A DNA stretch of 50,419 nucleotides from a virus. The translations under genes were made by a program, and so were the position numbers. Positions 40,233-49,188 of this stretch are shown here, one piece after another. Every line of letters begins with the position of its first letter. Positions within the stretch are counted from its first letter, which is position 1. The stretch is taken from IMG/VR virus record IMGVR_UViG_3300042356_000196, positions 1 through 50,419 of that record. The stretch is one strand, 5' to 3'. Under the pieces are notes generated by a model. The model had not been told where the DNA came from and did not search any database. It saw nothing but the letters and a program-made list of their open reading frames with translations.

Positions 40233-40463
40233 ATGGAAGACAGAAAGAAAGCACTAACGGAAATGATGTCTGACGATGAAAAGTCAGGGTTGTACATGGG
40301 TGAACAAAGCCCAGTAGAATGGCTGTTCTATAAGCTATGGGACGAGCCTAAAGATAAGTTTAGGTGGCATTCGTTGCTGAAGAAAGCTAAAGAGAAAGAA
40401 GAAAAACTAAAAGACATTGAAACATGGAAAGAATGGAAAAACGAAACCTTTAAATCAGAATAG
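40233..40463 (+). CDS. Small charged protein of unknown function
   Basis: 76 residues, helical and charged, with QSPVEWLFYKLWDEPKDKFR, then KAKEKEEKLKDIETWKEWKN. The C-terminal EVWKEWKN-like end recurs in the gene at 40710, suggesting relatedness. One base after the endolysin stop. Confidence 0.68.
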   Translation: MEDRKKALTEMMSDDEKSGLYMGEQSPVEWLFYKLWDEPKDKFRWHSLLKKAKEKEEKLKDIETWKEWKNETFKSE

Positions 40464-40464
40464 A

Positions 40465-40719
40465 ATGAGTACAACATTTGGAATACCAATAGAGCCTATT
40501 GATATAGAGTTAGGCGATGAAGATGGAGTATATTACTACATCAATACAAATATATTTGAGGAAGTATTTTTTAGAAGTATGGGTAGATGCAGATGGTTAA
40601 GTCCATTGGCTGAAAGATTGCCAGACGATACAAAGGTGTACGCCTTAGATAATTCTCAACAAGGTGTGTATACAATTGGAGATATTAAGGAACTAATGAA
40701 AGATAAACGATGGAAATAG
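40465..40719 (+). CDS. Small acidic protein of unknown function
   Basis: 84 residues from the ATG at 40465 (MSTTFGIPIEPIDIELGDED), chosen because the upstream in-frame ATG overlaps the previous gene by 47 bases. Contains CRWLSPLAERLPDDTKVYAL. No family recognised. Confidence 0.65.
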   Translation: MSTTFGIPIEPIDIELGDEDGVYYYINTNIFEEVFFRSMGRCRWLSPLAERLPDDTKVYALDNSQQGVYTIGDIKELMKDKRWK

Positions 40720-40838
40720 GAATTATAATTGGGATGTTTGTGATGTTTATGATATCAACAAAGATGTACTTGGAGATAAAAAAACAAATTGAACAGCTAA
40801 AGGACTTTGAGGTATGGAAGGAGTGGAAGAACAGATGA
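40710..40838 (+). CDS. 42-residue membrane-anchored peptide
   Basis: Starts MEIGIIIGMFVMFMISTKMY (one membrane helix) followed by a charged helix with FEVWKEWKN, similar to the end of the 40233 gene. Overlaps both neighbours by 4-10 bases (ATGA at the end). Confidence 0.6.
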   Translation: MEIGIIIGMFVMFMISTKMYLEIKKQIEQLKDFEVWKEWKNR

Positions 40839-41056
40839 TTGATAAAGATATGGATACAAAAGAAAAAGCGAAAGAACTGATTGACAAGTACTTCGACTTA
40901 GTCGAGGCACATACAGCAGAACAGCAGGAAGATAACGCACGAGATGCCGCATCGATTACCTGTGATGAAGTACTTAATGCACTAGAAGAAAACCGTTGGC
41001 AGAATAGGCTGATGATGGATTACTGGGAGGAAGTTAAAAAAGAAATAAACACTTAA
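40835..41056 (+). CDS. Small helical protein of unknown function
   Basis: 73 residues from the ATG that overlaps the previous TGA (MIDKDMDTKEKAKELIDKYF); an ATG 21 bases upstream is the alternative. Acidic helical protein with DAASITCDEVLNALEENRWQ. This helix-Tyr-Phe start with ALEE is a common small phage protein pattern. Confidence 0.7.
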   Translation: MIDKDMDTKEKAKELIDKYFDLVEAHTAEQQEDNARDAASITCDEVLNALEENRWQNRLMMDYWEEVKKEINT

Positions 41057-41073
41057 ACGAAAAAAAACCGATT

Positions 41074-41469
41074 ATGAGACAGCTAGTTTACAACGCAGTA
41101 AGATGCCATGATTGTGAAGAGACGATAGTCAGCTACAGTAGGCACGACTATAAAACGTGCGGTTGCCCGAACGGAGCGATGGTTGATGGTGGCCTTGACT
41201 ACGCTAGGTATGGCGCGAAGACCTTGAAGAAGATCACATCGATCAACATCTATGCAGACGATGACTTTGAGTTAGTCAGAAAACATGCCTTTAGAGGTAG
41301 CAGAGGTGTGAGTGGTATAGAGCCAATGAAGTACGTACCAATATGCGATATGGACGACGGCTACCTACAGAAGGTATTGGAGTATGGTGGTGCTTCGTGG
41401 CATCTTGATTTGATTAGGAAAGAGATCGATTACAGAGAAAATATGTTAAACAAAAAAATGAACAAATGA
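41074..41469 (+). CDS. Cys-motif protein, probably metal-binding
   Basis: 131 residues. RCHDCEETIVSYSRHDYKTC, then GCP and VDGGLDYARYG form a CxxC...CxC cluster with His, typical of a small phage zinc-binding family. The rest is charged helical. Function unknown. Confidence 0.78.
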   Translation: MRQLVYNAVRCHDCEETIVSYSRHDYKTCGCPNGAMVDGGLDYARYGAKTLKKITSINIYADDDFELVRKHAFRGSRGVSGIEPMKYVPICDMDDGYLQKVLEYGGASWHLDLIRKEIDYRENMLNKKMNK

Positions 41470-41732
41470 AAAGTAGAAAGGAAGAGTTCTTAATTGACCT
41501 TATCAACAAGATGTTCGAGATCGCAGGTCACGATGTCAAGTTCGAGGATATCGTAGAAAGGAAGGACGCATGGTACAACAATTGGACCATGACTAGTGAA
41601 CAGAATGAAGAATGGGTTAATTATGGCGAGGCACTTATAAAGAAGGTGTTCAGGTACCCAAAGAAGATATGCCACAGAGAAATGATGTGGTTAAATATGA
41701 TGTACGGACTTAAAATAAAAAACGATGAGTGA
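41466..41732 (+). CDS. Small helical protein of unknown function
   Basis: 88 residues (FLIDLINKMFEIAGHDVKFE; WTMTSEQNEEWVNYGEALIK). The NNWTMTSEQNEEW segment is typical of a small phage family. 4-base overlap with the Cys-motif gene. Confidence 0.72.
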   Translation: MKSRKEEFLIDLINKMFEIAGHDVKFEDIVERKDAWYNNWTMTSEQNEEWVNYGEALIKKVFRYPKKICHREMMWLNMMYGLKIKNDE

Positions 41733-41937
41733 GGAGTATATGGCGGTAAAGATCTTCAACGAGATATGGATGGAGGTTGGCCACAAGGAGAAGTCTAAGA
41801 GACTAGCTATTATGCACGCAGACAGAATGATCGAGATGGCGTTCTTCAGACGTGGGTATGGTATAATACCTATCTACTACACAAAGAGGTACTGGATAGA
41901 TGTAAGAAAGTACATATGCAATTTATCAAATACTTAG
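41725..41937 (+). CDS. Small protein of unknown function
   Basis: 70 residues, helix-rich (YMAVKIFNEIWMEVGHKEKS; FFRRGYGIIPIYYTKRYW). Overlaps the previous gene by 8 bases. No family recognised. Confidence 0.65.
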   Translation: MSEEYMAVKIFNEIWMEVGHKEKSKRLAIMHADRMIEMAFFRRGYGIIPIYYTKRYWIDVRKYICNLSNT

Positions 41938-42113
41938 TCGTATGGATATCACAAAACCTATCTGTTCCATTCTGGATGGTAGGTCATGTGTATCTATCTG
42001 TAAATGTGTATAAGGATATACACGAGATAATTGCATCATTAGGGATGAATTTAATTGTATTTATTGGATTTTTAATTAGTTATAATGAAAGAGATAATCA
42101 ACGAAAATCATGA
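41916..42113 (+). CDS. Two-helix membrane protein
   Basis: 65 residues with two hydrophobic segments (SVPFWMVGHVYLSVNVY; LGMNLIVFIGFLI) and basic ends. Overlaps the previous gene by 22 bases. Function unknown; a membrane target in the early phase is possible. Confidence 0.6.
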   Translation: MQFIKYLVVWISQNLSVPFWMVGHVYLSVNVYKDIHEIIASLGMNLIVFIGFLISYNERDNQRKS

Positions 42114-42468
42114 GATTTTCAAGACGAGAAGTCGCAAAGCAGAGGTAGTGAGACAGAGACAAGAGGTGTACTACCATGCGTTTCAGAAGTACCAGAGTGC
42201 TCCTAAGATACAGCAGTACTTGCTTGACAACTACAACTTCTCAGTGAACCAGTCAACGATCTACTACTCGTGGCGTAAGGTGATGACATCACTTGCGGAG
42301 CTTACACCTCAGCAGTTTGAGGCTGAAAACGATATCTTTAATAAGTACGAGCTCGCTGAGAGGTACGCGGCATATCAGCTGAGTCTTCACTCAGATGGCT
42401 ACATGCGTGGTGATATCAGGCACAAGATTCAGAAACTAACAGCAGGTTACGATGAAGGCATGGAGTGA
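42085..42468 (+). CDS. Helix-turn-helix-like DNA-binding protein
   Basis: 127 residues. The segment IQQYLLDNYNFSVNQSTIYY, then SWRKVM, looks like an HTH with recognition helix starting at SVNQSTIYY; the flanks are helical (AEVVRQRQEVYYHAFQKYQS). Overlaps the previous gene by 29 bases. Possible early regulator or small-terminase-like fold. Confidence 0.65.
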   Translation: MKEIINENHEIFKTRSRKAEVVRQRQEVYYHAFQKYQSAPKIQQYLLDNYNFSVNQSTIYYSWRKVMTSLAELTPQQFEAENDIFNKYELAERYAAYQLSLHSDGYMRGDIRHKIQKLTAGYDEGME

Positions 42469-42844
42469 ATTGAAGGAGAGGCCACACGTCTCGTTTGTGC
42501 AGACAGATAATAGTGAGTTCTATGTAAACCACGGTGTAAAGATAGAACGATTCAACGATGGAAGGATCGAGGTCAAGAACACAATGACTAACAGTGATCA
42601 CTATGAGGATGTGCCCTGGGAAATCCTACAGATATTTAAGGAAGTAGGGTTCGATCACGGTGCATTCGCAGTGTGTTCGTATGTACACAAGAACAGAGCT
42701 GACAAGGTCATGTACAACATAGAGCTTGCTCTAAGAGATGACAGGACTGAGCTTGCGGCTAGGTTAAATGATACGTACTTAAAAGTTTTCAACAAACATT
42801 TAGATTATGAGGATAGGATAAGCAAATTATCCTCATCTTTGTAG
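42452..42844 (+). CDS. Unknown early protein
   Basis: 130 residues: beta-rich first half (SEFYVNHGVKIERFNDGRIE), helical second half (ADKVMYNIELALRDDRTELA). Overlaps the previous gene by 17 bases. A perfect 6 bp hairpin, GGATAA/TTATCC, lies at its 3' end. No family recognised. Confidence 0.68.
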   Translation: MKAWSELKERPHVSFVQTDNSEFYVNHGVKIERFNDGRIEVKNTMTNSDHYEDVPWEILQIFKEVGFDHGAFAVCSYVHKNRADKVMYNIELALRDDRTELAARLNDTYLKVFNKHLDYEDRISKLSSSL

Positions 42845-42895
42845 CCCCTAATTAGTGATGGGTTAATTCACTACTCAACTCAAATCAATTTAATT

Positions 42896-43402
42896 ATGCA
42901 CTGGAGACAGAATTTTAAAGACAGTGACAAGTACCTAGGCGCAGTAGACCTATGGGACGACAAGAAGAAAGGCTACGCACAGCTCGTAGTAACCATCGAC
43001 AAGTTCTTTGTTGATGAGATGGTAGGATCAATGGGTAAGGAACGTAAGGTGTTCTGTAAGCTCAAGGAGTTCACAAAGCCAATGGTTGTAAACGTAACTA
43101 ACTTCAAGCGATTACAGAAGTTGTTCGAGACAGTCGAGCAGGACGTTTACCTAGGTAAACCAATCGCACTAGGAGTGGAGAAGGTATCATCACCTGAAGG
43201 TAAGGTTGACGCACTACGTTTCAGCAGCAGACCTCCGCAGGTAGCACAGAAGGAGGCTAAGCCTGGGATCTCTGACGATGACTTCCCGAAGGCGATTGCA
43301 TCGGTACAGAAGGGATCAACGACTATCGAAAAGCTCATGGCTAGTCGTACACTTACACCTAACCAGATTAAACTTCTGAAGGATGCGATTGAGAACGTAT
43401 AA
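42896..43402 (+). CDS. Recombination/replication-associated protein
   Basis: 168 residues. KYLGAVDLWDDKKKGYAQLV, then beta strands with VFCKLKEFTKPMVVNVTNFK, and a low-complexity linker before a C-terminal helix (NQIKLLKDAIENV). It immediately precedes an exonuclease and an SSB-like gene, and overlaps the exonuclease by 20 bases. An ssDNA-binding or annealing accessory role is inferred from context. Confidence 0.7.
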   Translation: MHWRQNFKDSDKYLGAVDLWDDKKKGYAQLVVTIDKFFVDEMVGSMGKERKVFCKLKEFTKPMVVNVTNFKRLQKLFETVEQDVYLGKPIALGVEKVSSPEGKVDALRFSSRPPQVAQKEAKPGISDDDFPKAIASVQKGSTTIEKLMASRTLTPNQIKLLKDAIENV

Positions 43403-44150
43403 CATCGCACCACTTTTCTTAGGCACGGATGGCCTAACAGAGGTACAGAGCAATAAGCTGGAGGAGTTACTCAACAAGATCAAGCTTACTGAGAAGCAGG
43501 CAGAGGAGAGAGATAAGCTGATCGCTAAGCGTGACGCAGATGTAGAGCTTCCAGTAGGTGCTAAGAGTCTTATTGAGTCTTATGTTGACAGTGAGGTATA
43601 CGATTACAAGGATACGTTTGATAGCAAGGAAGTAGCGAAGGGTAGAGATGTTGAGGACCAGGCTATCGAGCTGTATAACCGTGTGTTCTTCACTGACCAT
43701 AAGAAGATGACAGAGTTTGATGAGTACTACGAGCTGTCGTATAAGAGTGTTGTTGGTCACCCAGATGTAGTTGACAAGGAGAACCTAATGGTTAAGGACG
43801 CGAAGAGTTCGTGGTCTAAGAAGACGTTCCCTAAGACTCCTGAGAAGGCTGACAACAGTACGTACACATGGCAGGTCAAGACTTACCTATACATGCTACG
43901 TGGTATGACTGGTATGGACTGGCGTAAAGGTGAGGTGTTCCATTCACTTGTAACTACTCCAGAGGAGTTGGTTCCAGAGTACGAGCACGACAGCTTACAC
44001 TTCGCTGATAACCTAGCCGACAACCTACGTGTGACTGTGTGTCCTGTGTACCTGTCAGATGATGACATCGTTCACATGAACAGAAGATTAAATGCTGCAT
44101 TCAAGTATGCGCAAGAGTATAAGGATTATTTATTAAACAAAAACAAATGA
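43383..44150 (+). CDS. PD-(D/E)XK exonuclease, recombination type
   Basis: 255 residues. GRDVEDQAIELYN (Glu near 90), GHPDVVDKEN (Asp near 127) and VKDAKSSWS (D-x-K, about 139-141) followed by WQVKTYLYMLRG give the order of PD-(D/E)XK nucleases of the lambda-exo/YqaJ/Cas4-like type. Its start overlaps the preceding gene by 20 bases; it overlaps the SSB-like gene by 4. Together these suggest a phage recombination module. Confidence 0.82.
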   Translation: MRLRTYNIAPLFLGTDGLTEVQSNKLEELLNKIKLTEKQAEERDKLIAKRDADVELPVGAKSLIESYVDSEVYDYKDTFDSKEVAKGRDVEDQAIELYNRVFFTDHKKMTEFDEYYELSYKSVVGHPDVVDKENLMVKDAKSSWSKKTFPKTPEKADNSTYTWQVKTYLYMLRGMTGMDWRKGEVFHSLVTTPEELVPEYEHDSLHFADNLADNLRVTVCPVYLSDDDIVHMNRRLNAAFKYAQEYKDYLLNKNK

Positions 44151-44542
44151 CAAATCAATTTCAGATGACTGGTGTCATCAAGTTTATCGGAGATACTGCA
44201 CAGGTATCTGAGAAGTTCAAGAAGCGTGAATTCGTTGTAACAGAGCTAAGTGACAAGGACTCGAAGTATGATCAGCACATAGCGTTCCAACTTACTCAGG
44301 ACAAGTGCGACTTGATTAACTCATTCGGAACGGGGCAGTCAGTTAAGGTGTCGTTCAATCTAAGAGGACGTGAGTGGCTTTCTCCACAAGGAGAGACCAA
44401 GTACTTCAACACATTGGAAGCATGGCGTGTAGAGGCAGATGTGATAAGTGCTCCTCAAGACTTAGGTACTTACGTACTTACTTCTGCACCTATTGAACCA
44501 GCTACATCCGCGCCAATAGATGACGAGGATCTTCCTTTCTAA
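44147..44542 (+). CDS. SSB-like protein (DUF3127 type) with acidic tail
   Basis: 131 residues. QMTGVIKFIGDTAQVSEKFK and KREFVVTEL, then FNLRGREW and FNTLEAWRVEAD, are the DUF3127 OB-fold pattern of Bacteroidota. The C-terminus DDEDLPF is like the DDDIPF tip of SSB that recruits partners. Likely covers ssDNA during replication/recombination. Followed by a strong terminator. Confidence 0.85.
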   Translation: MTNQFQMTGVIKFIGDTAQVSEKFKKREFVVTELSDKDSKYDQHIAFQLTQDKCDLINSFGTGQSVKVSFNLRGREWLSPQGETKYFNTLEAWRVEADVISAPQDLGTYVLTSAPIEPATSAPIDDEDLPF

Positions 44543-44564
44543 TTAGGTAACCATAAACGTAGAG

Positions 44565-44593
44565 CCCACAGATGTAATGTCTGTGGGTTTTTT
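44565..44593 (+). terminator. Terminator after the SSB-like gene
   Basis: CCCACAGA, loop TGTAATG, TCTGTGGG (perfect 8 bp) then six T. Confidence 0.9.
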
Positions 44594-44613
44594 AACCAAT
44601 TAATTTTAATCTC

Positions 44614-47001
44614 ATGATAACTCTATTCAGGAACATATCTGAAACTGATAAACCTTACTACATATCTGTTGACAAGGCTCTTGATCGTATACGCACTGGT
44701 AAGTCAAAGGAGTTGTGTGAGCAGATCAGGATGTACCCTGGGTCTGACAGTAAGCATAAGCGTAACGAGATCAAGAAGCATCTACCTGCAATATGTTTTA
44801 GTGGTAAGTTCACCAAGCGATCAAAGGCAGGGATAGTAGAGCACAGTGGGTTCATATGCATAGACTTCGATGGATTCATAGATGAGTGGTCAATGATAGA
44901 CTACCGTGACTTCTTAGTGAAGGACAAGTACTCTTACGCTGTGTTCACTTCTCCTAGCGGTGACGGACTGAAGGTGATTGTGAAGATACCGAAGGACATC
45001 GAAAGCCATCAGAATTACTTTTTATCCCTAAAAAAATACTACAACGTCCCTGAGTTTGACAACAGCACTAAGGATATTAGCCGTGTATGCTACGAGTCCT
45101 ACGATCCAGAGCTATTTGTTAACGCAGATAGCGAGGAATTTAACCAAATAACTACCGAAGAACATACAGTATTTGACACCAAGACCTCACGTAACACCAT
45201 TAAGCTAGACAACACCAACGAGATAGTCAGAAGGCTACTCATATGGTGGGATCGTGACTTCGGAATGGTGCAAGGCCAGAAGAACAACAACTTGTTTATC
45301 CTAGCCTCAGCACTGAACGACTTTGGTATACCTGAGTCAGAGGCACAGACTGTTTTACTGAGCTACGATGAGGGAGACAAGGATCGTGAGATAATGAACA
45401 TCGTTAGGTCTGCATACAAGAACACAGCTGCTCATGGGAGCAAGTTCTACGAGGACAACGAGAAGGTTGACAGTATTAAGACCTTGGCAAAGAAAGGTAC
45501 ACCAGTTAGTGAACTTGTAAGTATCAACAAGAACATAGCGTCTGATGTAGTTGAGGCTATAGCCTCAGATATTGAGACAGATGATCCTACAGTGTTCTGG
45601 ACAAAGAGTAGTAAGGGTGCGATAACGCACATCAATCACCTTTACAAGGAATACCTTGAGTACCTTGGGTACGGGAAGTACTTTGTTGAGGGTGGAAGTG
45701 TGTTCGTATTTGTTAAGGTCCGCAACAACATTGTATCTGATGCAAATGATACGATGATAAAGGATCACGTAATTAATGACTACCTGTACAACCTTGAGGA
45801 CAAGAGTATATACAACTACTTTGCTGACAAGAGTAAGCTGTTCAAGGAAGATCACCTATCGTTCTTAAACACAATCCATCCTAACATCATGAAGGATGAC
45901 AAGGACGTATCGTATCTGTACTACCGTAACTGTGTTGTGAAGGTGACAGCTGATAAGGTTGAGACCATAGATTACTCAGATATTGATGGGTACATATGGC
46001 AGAACCAGATGATCAACAGAGACTACGTACAGTGCGAGTACAAGGACAGTATATATCGTAAGTTTGTACATAACATTGGAGGTCAAGAGTCTGATCGAAT
46101 CAACAGCATTGAGTCAACAGCAGGATACCTGATGCACAGCTACAAGCCACCGTCGTTCTCGCCTGCTGTAATTATTAATGACGAGGTGATATCTGACAAT
46201 CCCTCTGGAGGTACTGGTAAGGGGTTGTATGTTCAAGGGATCAGCCACATGAAGCGCATGGTTATTATTGATGGTAAGGCTTTTTCGTTCACTAAGTCGT
46301 TCCCATACCAGCGTGTATCTGCTGATACTCAGCTACTTGTGTTCGATGACGTGAACAAGAACTTTGACTTCGAGAGACTGTTCTCAGTGATTACTGAGGG
46401 TATAACACTTGAGAAGAAGAACAAGGACGAGATCCACATACCGTTCGAGAGATCACCGAAGATAGTGATCACGACTAACTATGCGATCAAGGGTGACGGT
46501 AATTCGTTTGAGCGTCGTAAGTGGGAGCTAGAGTTCGCACAGTACTACAGCAAGGACTTTACGCCTGAGACAGAGTTCGGTCATCAGCTCTTCACTGAGT
46601 GGAGTAAAGAGGAGTGGGCTAAGTTTGACAACTACATGATCTCCAATCTACAGATGTACCTTAAGAAGGGACTGCGGAAGGCCAAGTTCAAGAACCTACG
46701 TGAACGTAAGTTCATTGCTCAGACTGACTACAACTTCTACGACTGGTGTGCTGACAAGGACAACATGCTGACTAAGAGTCATGCAGAGAATCCTGGAAAT
46801 GCGCTGTACTACAGTTTCGTAGAGCAGAACCCTGACTACGGTCCACGAGGTAAGCTGGCTATTCCGCTGACTAAGTTCTACAAGTGGTTGGATCTATGGG
46901 GAGACTTTAAGTACAACTGTAAGCCTCACTCGTACAGATCAGCGGCAGGTAAGATGATTAGGTTTGATGTAAAGTATGATGAACAATCTAAAATGTTTTA
47001 A
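44614..47001 (+). CDS. Primase-helicase (BT4734/VirE-type N-terminus plus SF3-like ATPase)
   Basis: 795 residues. N-terminal ~180: BT4734/VirE-N type primase-like domain with EHSGFICIDFDGF (DFD near 84-86), TSPSGDGLKVIVKI and STKDISRVCYESYDP. C-terminal: SF3/D5-type ATPase with NPSGGTGKGLY (Walker A, about 529-539; Gly where Ser/Thr usually follows Lys), LLVFDDVN (Walker B) and SPKIVITTNYAI (sensor 1). It would make primers and unwind DNA at the replication fork. Main replication gene of the window. Confidence 0.88.
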   Translation: MITLFRNISETDKPYYISVDKALDRIRTGKSKELCEQIRMYPGSDSKHKRNEIKKHLPAICFSGKFTKRSKAGIVEHSGFICIDFDGFIDEWSMIDYRDFLVKDKYSYAVFTSPSGDGLKVIVKIPKDIESHQNYFLSLKKYYNVPEFDNSTKDISRVCYESYDPELFVNADSEEFNQITTEEHTVFDTKTSRNTIKLDNTNEIVRRLLIWWDRDFGMVQGQKNNNLFILASALNDFGIPESEAQTVLLSYDEGDKDREIMNIVRSAYKNTAAHGSKFYEDNEKVDSIKTLAKKGTPVSELVSINKNIASDVVEAIASDIETDDPTVFWTKSSKGAITHINHLYKEYLEYLGYGKYFVEGGSVFVFVKVRNNIVSDANDTMIKDHVINDYLYNLEDKSIYNYFADKSKLFKEDHLSFLNTIHPNIMKDDKDVSYLYYRNCVVKVTADKVETIDYSDIDGYIWQNQMINRDYVQCEYKDSIYRKFVHNIGGQESDRINSIESTAGYLMHSYKPPSFSPAVIINDEVISDNPSGGTGKGLYVQGISHMKRMVIIDGKAFSFTKSFPYQRVSADTQLLVFDDVNKNFDFERLFSVITEGITLEKKNKDEIHIPFERSPKIVITTNYAIKGDGNSFERRKWELEFAQYYSKDFTPETEFGHQLFTEWSKEEWAKFDNYMISNLQMYLKKGLRKAKFKNLRERKFIAQTDYNFYDWCADKDNMLTKSHAENPGNALYYSFVEQNPDYGPRGKLAIPLTKFYKWLDLWGDFKYNCKPHSYRSAAGKMIRFDVKYDEQSKMF

Positions 47002-47003
47002 TT

Positions 47004-47663
47004 ATGAAAGTATTAGTAGCATGTGAGGAATCACAGACAGTAACAAAAGCGTTTCGTGCATTGGGTCACGAAGCATATTCATGTGACTTACTTCCGTGTA
47101 GCGGAGGTCATCCTGAGTGGCACTATCAACAGGATGTATTTGAAGTAATAGATAAAGGATGGGACTTAATGATAGCCCATCCTCCTTGTACATTTTTAGC
47201 AGGAAGTGGAGCGCAATGGTTGTCTCATCCAGAAGATAAAGAACTTCCATTTGATGATAGAAGACCTCATCCAAAATATCCTAACAGAAGACAAGATATG
47301 TTAGATAGTGTTGAATTTGTTAAAGCTTTATATAATTCAGATATTAAACATATAGCTATTGAAAATCCTGTTGGTTTATTAAGTGGTAGATGGAGAAAGC
47401 CTGATCAAATAATTCAGCCATATATGTTTGGTGATGAAGCAACTAAAACAACCTGTTTGTGGCTTAAGAACTTACCTTTATTACTACCAACTAAAATTGT
47501 TGGAAAGGGTGAAAGAACTGTTTTTTCTTCAGGCAAATCACATCCTAAGTGGTATGCTGATGCGCTTAAAAATGCAAAGACAAAAGAGGAAAGACAGACA
47601 CTTAGGAGTAAGACGTTTCAAGGTATTGCTGATGCTATAGCTAACCAATGGGGATCTATATGA
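47004..47663 (+). CDS. DNA cytosine methylase-like protein
   Basis: 219 residues. KVLVACEESQTVTKAFRALG, then HPPCTFLAGSGAQW (PPC motif), IAIENPVGLLSGRWRKPDQI, IQPYMFGDEATKTTCLWLKN and FQGIADAIANQWG define a phage family related to C5 cytosine methylases. The family lacks parts of typical methylases and its activity is not certain. Codons here are more AT-rich than in the flanking primase and helicase genes, hinting at separate origin. Confidence 0.8.
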   Translation: MKVLVACEESQTVTKAFRALGHEAYSCDLLPCSGGHPEWHYQQDVFEVIDKGWDLMIAHPPCTFLAGSGAQWLSHPEDKELPFDDRRPHPKYPNRRQDMLDSVEFVKALYNSDIKHIAIENPVGLLSGRWRKPDQIIQPYMFGDEATKTTCLWLKNLPLLLPTKIVGKGERTVFSSGKSHPKWYADALKNAKTKEERQTLRSKTFQGIADAIANQWGSI

Positions 47664-48904
47664 AAGAACTACGCGAATATCAATCATCTGGAGCAAAGAA
47701 GGGTCTAGAGATACTCAACATGTACAAGATTCTGTACATGGCTTGGGGAGTTAGAACAGGAAAGTCAGCTACTTCTATGGAGGTAGCTAGGCTTTTCGGT
47801 GCGAAGAAGGTGCTGTTCTTGACTAAGAAGAAGGCTATATCATCCATCCAGTCTGACTATAATGACTTTGGTTTTAACAATTATTATGATATAACAATAC
47901 TCAACAATGAGTCATTGCATAAGTTAGAGAACCCTAGTCAGTATGATCTAGTGATCATGGATGAGTCACATAGGCACGGATCGTTCCCTAAGCCATCGGC
48001 AGGAGCGAAGCTATTCAGACAGTTATTCAGCAGTAAGCCTATGATCTTCCTATCTGGAACTCCGTTCCCTGAGTCATTCTCTCAGGCCTATCATCAGCTG
48101 TGGGTGTCAGACTACTCCCCTTGGCGCAGGTACTCAACGTTCTATAAGTGGGCCAATGACTACGTCATAGCTTCACAGAAGAGGATCGGTGCGTTCATGT
48201 ACAACGACTACTCTAAAGGAATAGAGAGTAAGATAATGGCTGACATATCACATCTGATGATCACGTATACACAACAGCAGGCAGGATTCTCATCCACCAT
48301 TGATGAAGAGATCGTGCATGTGAATATGAAACCTCAGACGTATGCTATTATCAATCAGCTGTTCTCAGACAGAGTTGTAGAAGGAAAGGAAGAAGTGATA
48401 CTCGCTGACACATCAGCTAAGCTTATGCAGAAGGTACACCAGCTATGCGGAGGAACGATTAAGTTTGAGTCAGGAGTGTCGATGGTTCTTGATACCACTA
48501 AGGCAGAGTACATCAGAGATAGGTTTAGTTCTGATAAGATAGGCATATTCTATGTGTTCAAAGAGGAGCTCGTCGCTCTTAAGTCTATATTCTTAGATGA
48601 CTTGACTACAGATATTGATGAGTTCAATACAGGTAAGTTTAAGGCTATCGCCTTACAAACGGTTTCTGGGCGTGAGGGTATATCCTTAAAAAATGCAGAC
48701 TACCTAGTGTTCTACAACATCATGCACAGTGCTGTGAGCTACTGGCAGGCGAGGGATCGTATGACTACCATCGATAGACTTAACAACAAGGTGTTCTGGA
48801 TCTTCTCGGAGAATGGTATAGAGGACAAGATATACAAGGTCGTTAAGTCCAAGAAGAAGTACACACTGAACATATTTAAAAAAGACTACAAGGTTTGTGA
48901 TTAA
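47660..48904 (+). CDS. SF2 DEAD/DEAH-type helicase
   Basis: 414 residues from the ATG at 47660, which overlaps the previous TGA (ATGA). Motif I WGVRTGKSATS (about 28-39), motif II VIMDESH (about 96-102), motif III FLSGTPF, then QTVSGREGISLKNADYLVFY, and motif VI-like YWQARDRMTTIDR. SNF2/ERCC3-like phage replication helicase. Loads or remodels replication and recombination complexes; exact role unknown. Confidence 0.85.
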   Translation: MKELREYQSSGAKKGLEILNMYKILYMAWGVRTGKSATSMEVARLFGAKKVLFLTKKKAISSIQSDYNDFGFNNYYDITILNNESLHKLENPSQYDLVIMDESHRHGSFPKPSAGAKLFRQLFSSKPMIFLSGTPFPESFSQAYHQLWVSDYSPWRRYSTFYKWANDYVIASQKRIGAFMYNDYSKGIESKIMADISHLMITYTQQQAGFSSTIDEEIVHVNMKPQTYAIINQLFSDRVVEGKEEVILADTSAKLMQKVHQLCGGTIKFESGVSMVLDTTKAEYIRDRFSSDKIGIFYVFKEELVALKSIFLDDLTTDIDEFNTGKFKAIALQTVSGREGISLKNADYLVFYNIMHSAVSYWQARDRMTTIDRLNNKVFWIFSENGIEDKIYKVVKSKKKYTLNIFKKDYKVCD

Positions 48905-48925
48905 CTTATTATTGGTGTACATTTG
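48894..48925 (+). promoter_or_regulatory. Promoter inside the helicase 3' end for the VRR-NUC gene
   Basis: TTTG (48894-48897), 20 bases, TACATTTG (48918-48925), 5 bases before the ATG at 48931: exact consensus with nearly no leader. Confidence 0.7.
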
Positions 48926-48930
48926 CTCAA

Positions 48931-49188
48931 ATGCTTGAGTCAAAGATACAGTCAGCACTAATTAAAGACCTAGAGAGTAGAGGCTACTATGTCATAAAGC
49001 TATCGGTAACAAATAAGAACGGCATACCAGACATACTAGCCCTGCCTCCAGGGTGCAACGCTGAGTTCTACGAGGTAAAGCAGAAGGGCAAGCAACCAAA
49101 GCCAATACAAAAATTTAGGATGAATGAAATTAAGAAAGGAGGATTTGGAAAGACGTTTGTCCATGATGGAACAACAAGAGAAGCGTAG
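48931..49188 (+). CDS. VRR-NUC nuclease
   Basis: 85 residues, the usual length. Motifs: N-terminal ESKIQSALIKDLESRGYYVI, GIPDILALPPG (Asp34), EFYEVKQKGK (Glu48-Val-Lys50). VRR-NUC phage proteins cut branched DNA. First gene of a new transcription unit. Confidence 0.85.
   Translation: MLESKIQSALIKDLESRGYYVIKLSVTNKNGIPDILALPPGCNAEFYEVKQKGKQPKPIQKFRMNEIKKGGFGKTFVHDGTTREA

Noticed and set aside
40269-40290. CTGACGATGAAA as a second hammerhead core
   Set aside because: No helix II fits between CTGACGA and GAAA, and it is in coding sequence. The CTGACGA at 43280 fails in the same way.
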